42,405 bases of DNA. Origin: Actinobacteria bacterium casp-actino5 (GTDB taxonomy: Bacteria > Actinomycetota > Acidimicrobiia > Acidimicrobiales > Ilumatobacteraceae). Shown one piece after another: positions 17,304 through 26,242 of the stretch. The number at the start of each line of letters is the position of its first letter. The first letter of the stretch is position 1. The translations under genes were made by a program, and so were the position numbers. Location: positions 1 to 42,405 of the forward strand of contig LFFE01000032.1 of assembly GCA_001510385.1 (NCBI GenBank), read 5' to 3'. Under the pieces are notes generated by a model. It was given only the letters and a program-made list of their open reading frames with translations, did no database searches and was not told the DNA's origin.

Positions 17304-19586
17304 GTGGGGCAAAACGAGTCGTGGGAATCAAGCGGTGCAACTATTGGTCGAACGTTGTCGGACTCTGATCCGTCATTTGATCGAGGGGCCGACCCTGGAG
17401 CGCAAGCACCAAATGTTGTGGTCGTGTTACTTGATGACACCGGCTTTGCCCAACTCGGGTGTTTTGGCTCAGATATCGACACCAGACACATTGATGCACT
17501 TGCATCGGACGGCATCACTTTTACCAACTTCCATGTGACTCCTCTGTGCTCGCCGACACGGGCTGCGCTCCTCACCGGTCGATCTCAACACGCGGTTGGG
17601 ATGCGCGGAGTTTCAAATTGGAAGACGGGTTTCCCGCATCAACTCGGACACATCTCTCAACGTGCTGCAACGATTGCAGAAATTCTCCATTCCAATGGAT
17701 ATGCAACGTTCTGTGCAGGGAAGTGGCATCTTGCTCCGACCAGCGACATCTCGGCTGCAGGGCCGTTTGACCAATGGCCGCTTGCACGTGGATTCGATCG
17801 TTTTTATGGGTTTCTCGAGGGTGAAACCGATCAGTTCCATCCTGAGCTGGTGCGAGATAACTCGCACATTTCGCCGCCACGAACACCAGCGGAGGGATAC
17901 CACCTGTCTGAAGATCTCGTTGACAACCTTCTTCAGATGATTAACAACTCAAAGGGTGTTCGGCCAGATCGTCCGTTCTTTGCGTATCTTCCATTTGGAG
18001 CGACGCATGCACCGCACCAGGCGCCAGCGGCATATTTGCAGAAGTATCGAGGTCGGTACGACGAAGGCTGGGATGAAATTCGTCAACGTTGGTTTGAACG
18101 GCAGCTTGAACTTGGGGTGATTCCGTCGCATACGAAACTCGCCCCGCGAAATTGGGGTGTTCAGGCGTGGGACGATCTTCCAGACAACCAGCGTCGTCTC
18201 GCATGCCGACTGCAGGAGGCGTTCGCGGCGTTTCTCGATCACACCGATGACCAGATCGGGCGGTTTGTTGATGGCCTGAGCGATCTCGGCGAGCTCGACA
18301 ACACCATTTTTGTGTTGCTTGCAGACAACGGTGCCTCTCAAGAAGGTGGTCCGTTCGGGGTGATGCACGAAATGAAGTTCTTCAATGGGATTCTGGAAAC
18401 ACCCGATGAGGCAATCGAACGGATCGACGACATTGGCGGGCCTCATTCCCACACGAATTACCCATGGGGGTGGGCACAGTGCGGTAACTCTCCATTCCGT
18501 TGGTACAAACAGAACACCCATGAAGGTGGCGTTCACGTTCCGTTGATCGTCAGGTGGCCAAAGGAGTTGGCACCGCAATCGGGAACATATCGACATCAAT
18601 TTGTCAGCGTGTCAGATGTAATGCCAACGGTTCTCGAGTTGTTGAAAATTGATGCGCCGGAGGTGTTTCGCGGTGTTGAGCAGCTGCCGGTAACCGGCCA
18701 CTCATTTGCCCAGATCTTGCGTGATGCTGCGCTTCCTGCTGCGAACACTCTTCAGTATTTCGAGAACAGCGGCAGTCGGGCGTTGATCACTGAGCGTGAT
18801 GGTCAGTTATGGAAGGCAGTGACAAAGCACAACCAAGGCGATGACTTTGAGACCGAACCATGGGAGCTCTACAACCTCAGTAATGACCCATCTGAATGCG
18901 AGAACCTTGCCGAGTCTGAACCAGGCATGACGCACGACCTCATTGACTTGTGGTGGAGAGAAGCAGAACGTCATGGAGTGTTGCCTCTCGATGATCGCAC
19001 TCTCGAACTCTTCGCTGCCGTACGGCATGATCGTTCGTCACACCGCCTCGACGGGGTGTATCGGTATCGCCCTCCGATGGCGCCGATACCCGCAAGTGCT
19101 TCGGCGACAACCGGCAGCCGTTGGTTCGAACTCGCTGCCAACGTCACGGTAACCGAAGGTGATGAGGGCGTGCTCTGGGCAACCGGAACTGAGAATTCTG
19201 GGGTCTCGATCTTTGTGCAAGGGGGACGGCTCGTTGCCGATTACAACGCCTTTAACGAGCACACGATCGTCGAATCAACACGCCCAATACCCCCGGGAGA
19301 TGTTGTTCTCAGGGTGCGCCTCGAGCGAACCGGACGCAAAACCGGTTGGTGCGAGGTTTCCATCGACGGCGAAGCCAGTGGGCGTGAGGAAATTCCGTTG
19401 TATATGAGAATGGTCTCATCGGTTGGGTCAAGCGTCGGCTACGACCATGGGTCACCTGTCTCTGAGCGTTACGACTCCTCATTTCCGTTTACCGGGGAGT
19501 TACACGAGGTGGTTATTCGCGTTCCTGAGCGGCGATCTCAGGCTGAACAGAACGCAGCGGCTCAAGCAGAGATGACCCGCCAATGA
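17304..19586 (+). CDS. Sulfatase family enzyme (arylsulfatase-like)
   Basis: 760 residues. Sulfatases hydrolyse sulfate esters using a formylglycine made from Cys; here the site is Cys82 in [13 protein letters not shown], an exact CxPxR match. Metal ligands are Asp44-Asp45 (LLDDTGF) and Asp341-Asn342 (LADNGAS); Lys140 and His142 lie in GKWHL, and a further His is in [13 protein letters not shown]-terminal beta-rich domain follows from about residue 590. No signal peptide is visible from GTG 17304, the only start codon in the open frame, so location is unclear. The formylglycine-generating enzyme is not in the window. Substrate unknown. Confidence 0.9.
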   Translation: MGQNESWESSGATIGRTLSDSDPSFDRGADPGAQAPNVVVVLLDDTGFAQLGCFGSDIDTRHIDALASDGITFTNFHVTPLCSPTRAALLTGRSQHAVGMRGVSNWKTGFPHQLGHISQRAATIAEILHSNGYATFCAGKWHLAPTSDISAAGPFDQWPLARGFDRFYGFLEGETDQFHPELVRDNSHISPPRTPAEGYHLSEDLVDNLLQMINNSKGVRPDRPFFAYLPFGATHAPHQAPAAYLQKYRGRYDEGWDEIRQRWFERQLELGVIPSHTKLAPRNWGVQAWDDLPDNQRRLACRLQEAFAAFLDHTDDQIGRFVDGLSDLGELDNTIFVLLADNGASQEGGPFGVMHEMKFFNGILETPDEAIERIDDIGGPHSHTNYPWGWAQCGNSPFRWYKQNTHEGGVHVPLIVRWPKELAPQSGTYRHQFVSVSDVMPTVLELLKIDAPEVFRGVEQLPVTGHSFAQILRDAALPAANTLQYFENSGSRALITERDGQLWKAVTKHNQGDDFETEPWELYNLSNDPSECENLAESEPGMTHDLIDLWWREAERHGVLPLDDRTLELFAAVRHDRSSHRLDGVYRYRPPMAPIPASASATTGSRWFELAANVTVTEGDEGVLWATGTENSGVSIFVQGGRLVADYNAFNEHTIVESTRPIPPGDVVLRVRLERTGRKTGWCEVSIDGEASGREEIPLYMRMVSSVGSSVGYDHGSPVSERYDSSFPFTGELHEVVIRVPERRSQAEQNAAAQAEMTRQ

Positions 19587-20413
19587 CGATCACCGTCACC
19601 TTGCTTGGCACGGGAAGCCCAATCCCGGCCCCAGATCGTGCAGGGCCCTCGACATTGATTTCAACTGAGGGTGAGCACTTCTTGGTTGACGCTGGCCGCG
19701 GAGTGCTGATGAGAATGGCAGCAGTTGGTGTTGGGGCTCCACAACTCTCGGCAGTGTTGCTCACCCATCTGCACAGCGACCACATCACTGACCTGAATGA
19801 TGTGATCACCACACGATGGGTGATGACCTTTGAACCAACACCGTTGACGATCATCGGGCCGGTTGGAACGCAACATGTTGTTGATCACCTACTCGCGAGT
19901 CTTGGCCCCGATATCGCCTATCGACTTGCACATCACGATGACCTCAACCACGAGCCAATGGTTCGCGTGATTGAGGTTGAGTCAGGGGAAATTGCTTTGC
20001 CGGGACCGACGGTGATCACCGCGGGTCAAACCGATCACAAACCTGTTGAACCAAGTATTGGGTATCGGTTTGAGTTAGGTGGAAATTCGGTTGTGGTCGC
20101 AGGTGACACCGTTCCGTGTGACTCGCTGGATGCGCTGTGTACGGGAGCTGATGCTCTTGTTCACACGGTGATCCGCAAGGACATCATCGCTAATGTGCCG
20201 ATGCAGCGCTTGCTCGACACTCTCGACTATCACTCGTCACCACAAGAGGCTGGTGCAACGGCTCAACGGGCCGGAGTGACGACCCTGGTGCTGACCCACT
20301 ACGTACCGGCGATCGCGCCAGGTGGTGAACATGAGTGGGTGGATCTCGCCGCAACCGAATTCGGCGGCCAAATTGAGGTTGGAGACGATCTTCACACCGT
20401 GACGGTCGAGTGA
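19583..20413 (+). CDS. Metallo-beta-lactamase-fold hydrolase (RNase Z / AtsA-type)
   Basis: 276 residues. The N-terminus [13 protein letters not shown] and the zinc motif [13 protein letters not shown] (HxHxDH) near residue 63, with later VVAGDT and LTHY, place it in the RNase Z-like branch of metallo-beta-lactamase-fold enzymes. This branch also contains alkyl/aryl sulfatases of the Pseudoalteromonas AtsA type. The ATG overlaps the sulfatase stop (ATGA), so the two are co-translated; a shared role in sulfate-ester or phosphodiester breakdown is inferred. It lacks the typical RNase Z exosite arm, so tRNA processing is less likely. Confidence 0.85.
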   Translation: MTITVTLLGTGSPIPAPDRAGPSTLISTEGEHFLVDAGRGVLMRMAAVGVGAPQLSAVLLTHLHSDHITDLNDVITTRWVMTFEPTPLTIIGPVGTQHVVDHLLASLGPDIAYRLAHHDDLNHEPMVRVIEVESGEIALPGPTVITAGQTDHKPVEPSIGYRFELGGNSVVVAGDTVPCDSLDALCTGADALVHTVIRKDIIANVPMQRLLDTLDYHSSPQEAGATAQRAGVTTLVLTHYVPAIAPGGEHEWVDLAATEFGGQIEVGDDLHTVTVE

Positions 20414-20485
20414 TGCGTGGCGATCTGTGGAAGTAGTTCAATAACAGGTGAGATGAAACTGAGGGCACCTGAAATCTGTGGCAGG

Positions 20486-20491
20486 TAGCCT
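20486..20491 (+). promoter_or_regulatory. -10 box TAGCCT of ffh
   Basis: TAGCCT followed by 8 nt and the ffh ATG at 20500. No Shine-Dalgarno sequence is visible. A CAGGTG / CACCTG inverted repeat with a 15-nt spacer lies just upstream (about 20445-20471). Confidence 0.45.
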
Positions 20492-20499
20492 CAAGAGCA

Positions 20500-21942
20500 A
20501 TGTTTGATTCGCTGTCCAGCCGGCTTGACGGCATCGCTAAACGACTCCGAGGTAAAGGTCGACTGACTGAGGCTGATGTCGATGAAGTGATGCGCGAGAT
20601 TCGCACCGCTCTTCTTGAAGCCGACGTCAATGTGCAGGTCGTACGTTCGGTCACCAACCGTATTCGTGAACATGCAATTGGTGCGACGAAGTCAAAGGCT
20701 CTTGACCCCGGCCAGCAGGTCATCAAGGCTGTGCACGACGAACTCATTCGAATACTCGGTGGCGAAACGCTTCGCATTTCGTATGCATCCAAGCCACCAA
20801 CGGTCGTGCTAATGGCCGGCCTGCAGGGTTCAGGCAAAACAACAAACTCGGCCAAACTCGCCGCGTGGTTTAAATCGCAGGGTCATCAGCCATTGCTAGT
20901 GGGGGCTGACCTTCAGCGCCCTGCTGCGGTCGAGCAGTTGCGCACCCTTGGAGCACAGATCGATGTTCCGGTCTGGTCGCAGCCGACGAATCCGGTGCAA
21001 GTCGCTGCGGACGGTCTCGAGGAGGCTCGTCGTCTGGGTCGCGATGTGCTCATCGTTGACACGGCAGGCCGATTGTCAATCGACACCGAACTCATGCAGC
21101 AGGTGCGAGATATCTCTGCGGCAATTTCTCCGAACTACACCTTCCTTGTTATCGATGCAATGACTGGTCAAGACGCAGTTCAAACTGCATCTGCCTTCCA
21201 CGAGACCCTCGCAATTGATGGCGTCATCATGTCGAAACTCGATGGTGATGCTCGTGGTGGTGCGGCCCTTTCGGTGAAAGAAGTCATCGGACGGCCGATC
21301 GCCTTTGCATCAACGGGTGAGCGCATCGAAGCATTTGAGCAATTCCATCCCGATCGAATGGCGGGTCGAATCCTTGGGATGGGTGACATGCTCACCCTCA
21401 TCGAGCAGGCCGAACAGGCCTTCGAGAAAGAACAGGCTGAAGAGGCTGCCGCCCGACTCATGGGCGGCCAGTTCACCTTTGATGACTTCTTGGAGCAGAT
21501 GCAGGCCCTGAAGAAAATGGGTCCGCTATCAGGGGTGCTCGGAATGATGCCGGGAATGCCAAAGGAACTGAAGAACGCAGAAATCGGTGACGATGATCTC
21601 AAACCCGTAGAGGCAATCATCTACTCGATGACACGTGAAGAGCGTGCACGTCCAGAAATCATCAATGGCAGTCGGCGAGCACGTATTGCAACCGGTTCTG
21701 GCACCTCTGTTGCTGAGGTGAACCGTCTTGTCAAGCAGTTCTCTGAGATGCAGAAGATGATGAAGAAGATGGGTGGTGGCGGCGGTATGCCTGGAGGGCG
21801 CAAGGCCCGCCGAGCGGCAAAAGGCGTGAAAGGCAATCCATTTGGAGGTGCTGGCATGCCAGATATGAGTGATCTCGAATCAATGCTTGGTGGTGGCCAA
21901 CTTCCCAACTCGAATCCATTTGGAGACCTCGGAAAACGCTAA
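20500..21942 (+). CDS. ffh: Signal recognition particle protein Ffh
   Basis: 480 residues. It binds signal peptides and 4.5S RNA and delivers ribosomes to FtsY. The N domain (1-about 90) and G domain carry GLQGSGKTTNSAKLA near residue 107, DLQRPAAVEQL, DTAGRLSIDTELM near 187 and SKLDGDARGGAAL near 245. The methionine-rich M domain (about 325-435) includes FLEQMQALKKMGPLSGVLGM and the RNA-binding IINGSRRARIATGSGTSV. The C-terminal tail is Gly- and Met-rich. It is separated from ftsY here by the sulfatase insert. Confidence 0.97.
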   Translation: MFDSLSSRLDGIAKRLRGKGRLTEADVDEVMREIRTALLEADVNVQVVRSVTNRIREHAIGATKSKALDPGQQVIKAVHDELIRILGGETLRISYASKPPTVVLMAGLQGSGKTTNSAKLAAWFKSQGHQPLLVGADLQRPAAVEQLRTLGAQIDVPVWSQPTNPVQVAADGLEEARRLGRDVLIVDTAGRLSIDTELMQQVRDISAAISPNYTFLVIDAMTGQDAVQTASAFHETLAIDGVIMSKLDGDARGGAALSVKEVIGRPIAFASTGERIEAFEQFHPDRMAGRILGMGDMLTLIEQAEQAFEKEQAEEAAARLMGGQFTFDDFLEQMQALKKMGPLSGVLGMMPGMPKELKNAEIGDDDLKPVEAIIYSMTREERARPEIINGSRRARIATGSGTSVAEVNRLVKQFSEMQKMMKKMGGGGGMPGGRKARRAAKGVKGNPFGGAGMPDMSDLESMLGGGQLPNSNPFGDLGKR

Positions 21943-21982
21943 GTAGTCAAGGCGATTCATCTCGTTTGCGGCTGGCGGTGGG

Positions 21983-22007
21983 TATCGGCCTTAAGCGCCG
22001 ATAGTCT
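21983..22007 (+). promoter_or_regulatory. rpsP promoter: -10 TAGTCT inside a TATCGGC/GCCGATA palindrome
   Basis: TATCGGC (21983-21989) and GCCGATA (21997-22003) form a perfect 7-bp inverted repeat with a 7-nt spacer. The -10 hexamer TAGTCT (22002-22007) shares its first two bases with the right arm. The transcript would have a leader of about 30 nt carrying AGGAG before rpsP. It could be an operator or the ffh terminator without a U-tract. Confidence 0.45.
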
Positions 22008-22044
22008 GCGATGGTTCCTCATTGCCTCAGGAGACGGTTTAGAC

Positions 22045-22314
22045 ATGGCAGTTAAGTTGCGCCTTACTCGCATCGGAAAAAAGAAGCAGCCTCAGTACCG
22101 CATCGTTGCGGCTGATGCGCGTTCGCCCCGTGACGGACGATTCATTGAGATCCTTGGTCACTATGACCCTCGTCAGGACCCTTCAGTGCTCACCGTCGAT
22201 AACGACAAAGCCGTGAAGTGGCTTTCCGAGGGAGCGCAGCCAACCGAGCGTGTTTCAAAGCTTCTGGAGATTTCAGGAGCAATGGAACAGTTCAAGTCTT
22301 CAAAGGCTGGGTGA
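22045..22314 (+). CDS. rpsP: 30S ribosomal protein S16
   Basis: 89 residues with the standard N-terminus MAVKLRLTRIGKKKQPQYRIV and the RDGRFIEILGHYDP signature. CAGGAG lies about 11 nt upstream of the ATG. It opens the rpsP-KH-rimM-trmD-rplS translation operon. The stop codon is 8 nt from the next start used here. Confidence 0.97.
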   Translation: MAVKLRLTRIGKKKQPQYRIVAADARSPRDGRFIEILGHYDPRQDPSVLTVDNDKAVKWLSEGAQPTERVSKLLEISGAMEQFKSSKAG

Positions 22315-22322
22315 GTCTGGTC

Positions 22323-22571
22323 ATGGCGGCCCCAACCGCTGCAGCAGTTCTCGAGCACATCGTCCGGTCGATTGTCGATCAGCCTGACGCTGTCAATGTT
22401 GAAGTGAGCGAATCAGGAGACCGTACCCGTCTCGATGTTCGTGTTGGAGATGGTGACCTCGGGCGTGTGATTGGTCGTCGTGGCCGCACAGCTGCGAGCA
22501 TTCGCACGGTTACCCGTGCGGCCGCTGCAAAAGACGGTGTCGAGGTCGACATCGAATTTCTCGACGACTGA
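22323..22571 (+). CDS. KH-domain RNA-binding protein (KhpA family)
   Basis: 82 residues from ATG 22323 (MAAPTAAAVLEHIV). The KH motif is GRVIGRRGRTAASIRTV near residue 46, a GxxG loop that grips single-stranded RNA. The family protein KhpA works with KhpB on RNA processing and cell division in Gram-positive bacteria. A GTG at 22311 overlapping the rpsP stop would add four residues and cannot be excluded. It lies in its usual place between rpsP and rimM. Confidence 0.92.
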   Translation: MAAPTAAAVLEHIVRSIVDQPDAVNVEVSESGDRTRLDVRVGDGDLGRVIGRRGRTAASIRTVTRAAAAKDGVEVDIEFLDD

Positions 22572-22600
22572 GTAGTCGTTGTTTTGAGCGGGAGTCAACC

Positions 22601-23095
22601 ATGACTGACCCGAACCTGTTAGAGATTGGTCGACTTGGCCGAGCTCACGGAATCCGTGGCGAGATGTTCGTTTCGCTGACCTCGGATCGAGTTGAACGCG
22701 TTGCTGAGGGGTCCACGTTGGAAGCGGAAGGCTTGTGGTTGACCGTCGTTTCATCTCGGCCATCTTCTGGTCGATTCATTGTTCGTTTTGCTGAAATCGA
22801 ATCTCGCAATGATGCCGAGCAGATGACGGGGAAGGTTCTGCGTGCTCATCCTCTTGAGGACCCTAAGGCGCTTTGGGTGCATGAGATGATTGGTGCTCTA
22901 GTGGTCGACGTAGACGGGATGGAGTGGGGAAGGTGCGTGGCTGTTGTCGCGAACCCGGCATCAGACCTCATCGAACTTGAAAGCGGCGCACTTGTTCCAT
23001 CGGTGTTTGTTGTCGAGTCAAACTCAGAGAACATCGTGATTAACCCGCCTGAGGGCTTATTCGAGCTTGCTGGAACTGCTGACGGTGCGTCGTGA
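22601..23095 (+). CDS. rimM: Ribosome maturation factor RimM
   Basis: 164 residues. It binds S19 and helps assemble the 30S head. The N-terminal beta-barrel has [18 protein letters not shown], and the PRC-barrel domain starts near residue 90 ([12 protein letters not shown]). A GGGAG lies 8 nt before the ATG. The stop overlaps the trmD GTG start (GTGA). Confidence 0.95.
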   Translation: MTDPNLLEIGRLGRAHGIRGEMFVSLTSDRVERVAEGSTLEAEGLWLTVVSSRPSSGRFIVRFAEIESRNDAEQMTGKVLRAHPLEDPKALWVHEMIGALVVDVDGMEWGRCVAVVANPASDLIELESGALVPSVFVVESNSENIVINPPEGLFELAGTADGAS

Positions 23096-23844
23096 GAATT
23101 GATGTCTTCACGTTGTTCCCATCGATGGTTGATGGATTCACCGACCAAAGTTTGCTTGGCAAAGCCCGCGAGGCTGGTTTAGTTGACCTGCGCTGTCACG
23201 ATCCTCGTGACCACGCAACCGACGTCCACCGCACGGTTGACGATTCGCCCTTTGGTGGCGGAGCAGGAATGCTGATGCGCCCAGAGCCCATTTTTGCCGC
23301 TGTTGAGGCAGCCAATCCGCCTCGGCCCCTCCTGCTGTTATCACCTGGTGGACGAACATTTGATCAGGGGTACGCGACTGAACTCAGTGAGCTCGATGGA
23401 TTCAGTTTGCTCTGCGGACGCTATGAGGGCATCGATCATCGGGTTCGTGAGCATCTTGTCGATGGCGAGATCAGTATTGGCGATGTTGTTCTTGCAGGTG
23501 GTGAAGTCGCTGCTTGTTTGATAATTGAAGCAGTGACACGGTTGCTGCCGGGGGTGATGGGTAATGAGATGGGCCCGGTTACAGAGAGTTTTAGCGATTC
23601 TGGGCTCCTTGAGGAGCCGCAATACACCCGACCGGCAGAGTTTCGTGGGTGGGAGGTTCCTGAGGTTCTCAGAAGCGGGAACCATGCGCTGATCGAGCGT
23701 TGGAGGCGAGCTCAGGCGCTGTATAGAACTGTTCGTCAGCGTCCCGATCTCATCGAAGCTCGCGGTGGACTTTCGGCAGATGACGCTCGCTTGTTGGAAG
23801 AGTTCCCACCGACCCCGTATCCTTTGTCGGCCGACCCGGATTGA
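23092..23844 (+). CDS. trmD: tRNA (guanine-37-N1)-methyltransferase
   Basis: 250 residues. It methylates G37 next to the anticodon to prevent frameshifting. SPOUT-family motifs are [32 protein letters not shown] near residue 43, [25 protein letters not shown] and [16 protein letters not shown] forming the trefoil knot near 120-140. The start GTG overlaps the rimM stop. All key regions are intact. Confidence 0.97.
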   Translation: MRIDVFTLFPSMVDGFTDQSLLGKAREAGLVDLRCHDPRDHATDVHRTVDDSPFGGGAGMLMRPEPIFAAVEAANPPRPLLLLSPGGRTFDQGYATELSELDGFSLLCGRYEGIDHRVREHLVDGEISIGDVVLAGGEVAACLIIEAVTRLLPGVMGNEMGPVTESFSDSGLLEEPQYTRPAEFRGWEVPEVLRSGNHALIERWRRAQALYRTVRQRPDLIEARGGLSADDARLLEEFPPTPYPLSADPD

Positions 23845-23875
23845 GCCGGGTCACCCCGAAAGATCAGGAAGACTC

Positions 23876-24223
23876 ATGAAGACCACCGATTTCATCGATC
23901 AGGACTCACTGCGTACGGATATCCCCGAATTTGGACCGGGAGACGAACTCAAGGTGCACGTCCGTGTTGTTGAGGGTGGCAAAGAGCGCGTCCAGGTATT
24001 CCAAGGCAACGTCATCTCAATTCGTGGTGGCGGCCTGCAAGAGACCTACACCGTTCGTAAGTTGAGTTACGGCGTTGGGGTTGAGCGCACATTTCCGATG
24101 CACACGCCAACCGTTGCAAAGGTTGAAGTTGTGAAGCGTGGCGATGTCCGTCGTGCGAAGTTGTACTACCTGCGTGATCGCGTCGGTAAGGCTGCACGCG
24201 TTCGCGAGAAGCGCGAATTCTGA
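23876..24223 (+). CDS. rplS: 50S ribosomal protein L19
   Basis: 115 residues from ATG 23876 ([19 protein letters not shown]), with AGGAAG upstream. [29 protein letters not shown] and the C-terminal [24 protein letters not shown] are the family hallmarks. It completes the rpsP operon; lepB and rnhB, which often follow in actinobacteria, are absent and yraN comes next. Confidence 0.97.
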   Translation: MKTTDFIDQDSLRTDIPEFGPGDELKVHVRVVEGGKERVQVFQGNVISIRGGGLQETYTVRKLSYGVGVERTFPMHTPTVAKVEVVKRGDVRRAKLYYLRDRVGKAARVREKREF

Positions 24224-24230
24224 TTCTGTC

Positions 24231-24247
24231 GCTCTCGCTCTGAGAGC
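24231..24247 (+). terminator. Hairpin after rplS
   Basis: GCTCTC-GCTCT-GAGAGC, a perfect 6-bp stem with a 5-nt loop, 7 nt after the rplS stop. No U-tract follows, so terminator activity is uncertain. Confidence 0.4.
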
Positions 24248-24288
24248 CCGATCGGCCATGACGGTCCTTTCATCGGACAAGGTGGTGG

Positions 24289-24648
24289 TTGTTGGCGTCT
24301 TCTCATCGTCGTGGGATGCTCGCCGAGCGTCGAGTTGCGTTGCAGTATGAACAGCGAGGGTTTGTTGTTCTTGACCGCAATTGGCGGTGCGGTGTCGGTG
24401 AACTCGATATCGTCTCGGCAAATTCCTCAACGCTCGCAGTGATCGAAGTGAAGTGGCGTCAGTCAAGTGAATTTGGTGGAGCCGCCGGCGCTGTAGGCCC
24501 TGTCAAGCAGTCCCGAATCAAGGCGGCGACCGAATTGTGGCTTGTACGTCACCCGGCGTGGTCTCAGCGAGATGATCTCGCAGTTCGCTTCGATGTTGCA
24601 GCAGTTACTGGCGGAGTGATTGAGGTGTTTGAAGCGGCCTTCGAGTAG
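24289..24648 (+). CDS. UPF0102 / YraN endonuclease-like protein
   Basis: 119 residues. The family has a restriction-endonuclease-like fold of unclear role. Seen here are HRRGMLAERRVAL, RNWRCGVGELDIVSANS and AVIEVKWRQS, which give the E...G.(E)LD..(E)VK catalytic pattern. The start must lie at a TTG (24289 or 24292) because an in-frame stop occurs at 24259 and no ATG or GTG precedes the conserved RRG segment; this unusual start lowers confidence in the exact end. It follows rplS, as in mycobacteria. Confidence 0.85.
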   Translation: MLASSHRRGMLAERRVALQYEQRGFVVLDRNWRCGVGELDIVSANSSTLAVIEVKWRQSSEFGGAAGAVGPVKQSRIKAATELWLVRHPAWSQRDDLAVRFDVAAVTGGVIEVFEAAFE

Positions 24649-24652
24649 CCGG

Positions 24653-24799
24653 TTAGCCGAAGAGGCCCCATGCGAGTAATGCTCCAGCAACAACAAGTGC
24701 GCATGCAACAAACAGGTAATCGCTTGGTCGAGCAGAGAATTTTCGGTACGGGTTGAAGCCCACGTGATCAGTATGGCGGTGAACATGCTGATGATGCAC
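24653..24799 (-). CDS. Small single-pass membrane protein (48 aa)
   Basis: Minus-strand frame from GTG 24799 to TAA 24653: a His-rich start (MHHQHVHRHTDHVGFNPYRKF), then a hydrophobic helix of about 20 residues (YLFVACALVVAGALLAWGLF) at the C-terminus. No other gene covers this stretch. The basic-aromatic segment before the helix and the clear membrane span suggest a real small membrane protein with its N-terminus in the cytosol; its function is unknown. Its start lies 19 nt from the divergent gene at 24819, and it converges with yraN 4 nt away. Confidence 0.6.
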   Translation of the reverse strand: MHHQHVHRHTDHVGFNPYRKFSARPSDYLFVACALVVAGALLAWGLFG

Positions 24800-24806
24800 C
24801 GACCAT

Positions 24807-24812
24807 TACCGT
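24807..24812 (+). promoter_or_regulatory. -10 box TACCGT of the gene at 24819 (leaderless)
   Basis: TACCGT followed by 6 nt (GGGGGT) and the GTG at 24819. The opposite-strand -10 for the 48-aa gene must overlap these same bases (GGTAAT on the minus strand). Confidence 0.45.
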
Positions 24813-24818
24813 GGGGGT

Positions 24819-25523
24819 GTGAGCAAACAACGTCGATCGTCTGCCTTGAGGTGGTTGATGACCGCGTCCTGCGTGTTCGCTTTCGGAACAGGGTCGGTGG
24901 TAGTCGCGCAAGAAAATGATGCCGAACCCGATGACGGTGCGGTTGTCGTTGAAGATGTTGAGACTGCGATGACACTTCCTCTCGTTGAAGTGCCGGTCGG
25001 GTGCGAACCCTGGCAGCTCGCTGATGTGGTCTTTGTCGGAACGGTCGCCGCTCGTGATGCAAAGACAGTTCGCTTCACGGATATCACGGTGCGTGCGGGC
25101 AATGAGGCGCTCATCTCGGCTGGAGGAACGGTTGATATTCGTTTTGGATATGACGCCCAATATGTCGCTGAGGGCGAGACCTACCTTGTCGGAGCGGATC
25201 AGCACCCTGACCTGGGCATTTTGGTCTCAAAACTCACTCAGCCACCCGTTGACTTTGCGGGCGACGAGATAGTTGGGGTTTCGGAGAATGACGTTGAGTG
25301 TCCTGAGGCAGAAGATCCGATCATCACCTTGAACACCGACGGATCACCGGTCAATTTTTCGATCATTGATCCGATGTTGGCGAAGCGTTCAAGTATTGCG
25401 GGGGCGTTGCTCGTCCCGTTCACCGTTGCAATGGTGGTGATCTTTCTGCTTGCCATGCTGCGGTTGTCCTCACAAAGTCTTGTATCGAGCTTGAGGGACC
25501 TGCGTCGACCGCGCAGGCGTTAG
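24819..25523 (+). CDS. Secreted or membrane-anchored protein of unknown function
   Basis: 234 residues. A signal sequence covers about 1-31 (basic start, then WLMTASCVFAFGTGSVVVA), followed by an acidic stretch and a beta-rich region about 60-180 with FVGTVAARDAKTVRFTDI, a pattern reminiscent of OB-fold domains. A transmembrane helix at about 195-217 (GALLVPFTVAMVVIFLLAML) and a basic C-terminal tail anchor it. Function is not recognised. The stop TAG overlaps the rpe stop on the other strand. Confidence 0.7.
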   Translation: MSKQRRSSALRWLMTASCVFAFGTGSVVVAQENDAEPDDGAVVVEDVETAMTLPLVEVPVGCEPWQLADVVFVGTVAARDAKTVRFTDITVRAGNEALISAGGTVDIRFGYDAQYVAEGETYLVGADQHPDLGILVSKLTQPPVDFAGDEIVGVSENDVECPEAEDPIITLNTDGSPVNFSIIDPMLAKRSSIAGALLVPFTVAMVVIFLLAMLRLSSQSLVSSLRDLRRPRRR

Positions 25524-26203
25524 GGCATTGCGCTGGTCGCGAGCGCCCGCAACTCTGAGACGGCCGCGGCAAGACCGTCGGGGTGCCGGTACAGAGCGGT
25601 GCCCGCGATGAGCACATTTGCCCCTGCGGCGGCAGCTCCAGCGATCGTGGCCGGACCGATTCCGCCGTCTACTTCAAGATGAATGTGGTCACCATGTCCG
25701 GAGTCCTCGATCATGTTGCGAACTTCACGAATTTTTGGCTCCATCGTCGAGATATACGCTTGCCCGCCGAACCCTGGGTTAACGGTCATCACTAAGACGA
25801 GGTCGACGAGGTCGAGTACATGTTGAACCGCTGAAGCGGGCGTCGCTGGATTGAGCGCAACCGCAGCGGTTGCGCCGAGTTCGTTGATGTGGGCGAGAGT
25901 GCGGTGCAGGTGGGTGCATGCCTCCGCATGAACGATGAGACGCGAGCATCCGGCCTCGACGTATCGACGAGCAAGCTGGTCAGGGTTGAGCACCATGAGA
26001 TGTGCTTCAAAGGGCACCGAGGTGTGGGCACGGGCAGAAGCGATGACATCGGGTCCGAAGGTGAGATTTGGCACAAACTGTCCATCCATCACATCCCATT
26101 GGATGAGGTCAACTCCAGCATGCTCAAGTGCGACAACTTCTTCGCCAAGGCGTGAGAAGTCGGCAGGAAGAACTGAAGGGGAGATAAGAATTGGACGTGC
26201 CAC
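25520..26203 (-). CDS. rpe: Ribulose-phosphate 3-epimerase
   Basis: 227 residues from GTG 26203 (MARPILISPSVLPADF). It interconverts ribulose-5-phosphate and xylulose-5-phosphate in the pentose phosphate pathway. The TIM-barrel motifs are LIQWDVMDGQFVPNLTFGP near residue 35, FEAHLMV near 67, VMTVNPGFGGQ near 138 and LEVDGGIGPAT near 175, with the catalytic aspartates in DVMDG and VDGGI. A longer upstream frame crosses the divergent promoter and is rejected. A TATGGT -10 box lies 7 nt before the GTG. Confidence 0.96.
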   Translation of the reverse strand: MARPILISPSVLPADFSRLGEEVVALEHAGVDLIQWDVMDGQFVPNLTFGPDVIASARAHTSVPFEAHLMVLNPDQLARRYVEAGCSRLIVHAEACTHLHRTLAHINELGATAAVALNPATPASAVQHVLDLVDLVLVMTVNPGFGGQAYISTMEPKIREVRNMIEDSGHGDHIHLEVDGGIGPATIAGAAAAGANVLIAGTALYRHPDGLAAAVSELRALATSAMP

Positions 26204-26210
26204 GCATTGA

Positions 26211-26242
26211 ACCATAGTTGGGAGTTCGGGCTCACCTACGTT
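26211..26242. promoter_or_regulatory. Divergent leaderless promoters of rpe and the RNA methyltransferase
   Basis: The minus-strand -10 TATGGT (26211-26216) is 7 nt from the rpe GTG; the plus-strand -10 TACGTT (26237-26242) is 6 nt from the ATG at 26249. The two start codons are only 45 bp apart and neither has a Shine-Dalgarno sequence. Confidence 0.5.

Noticed and set aside
20414-20499. Possible 4.5S RNA gene next to ffh
   Set aside because: The 86-nt gap holds a -10 box and a CAGGTG/CACCTG repeat but no GGAA-tetraloop SRP hairpin that I can see.
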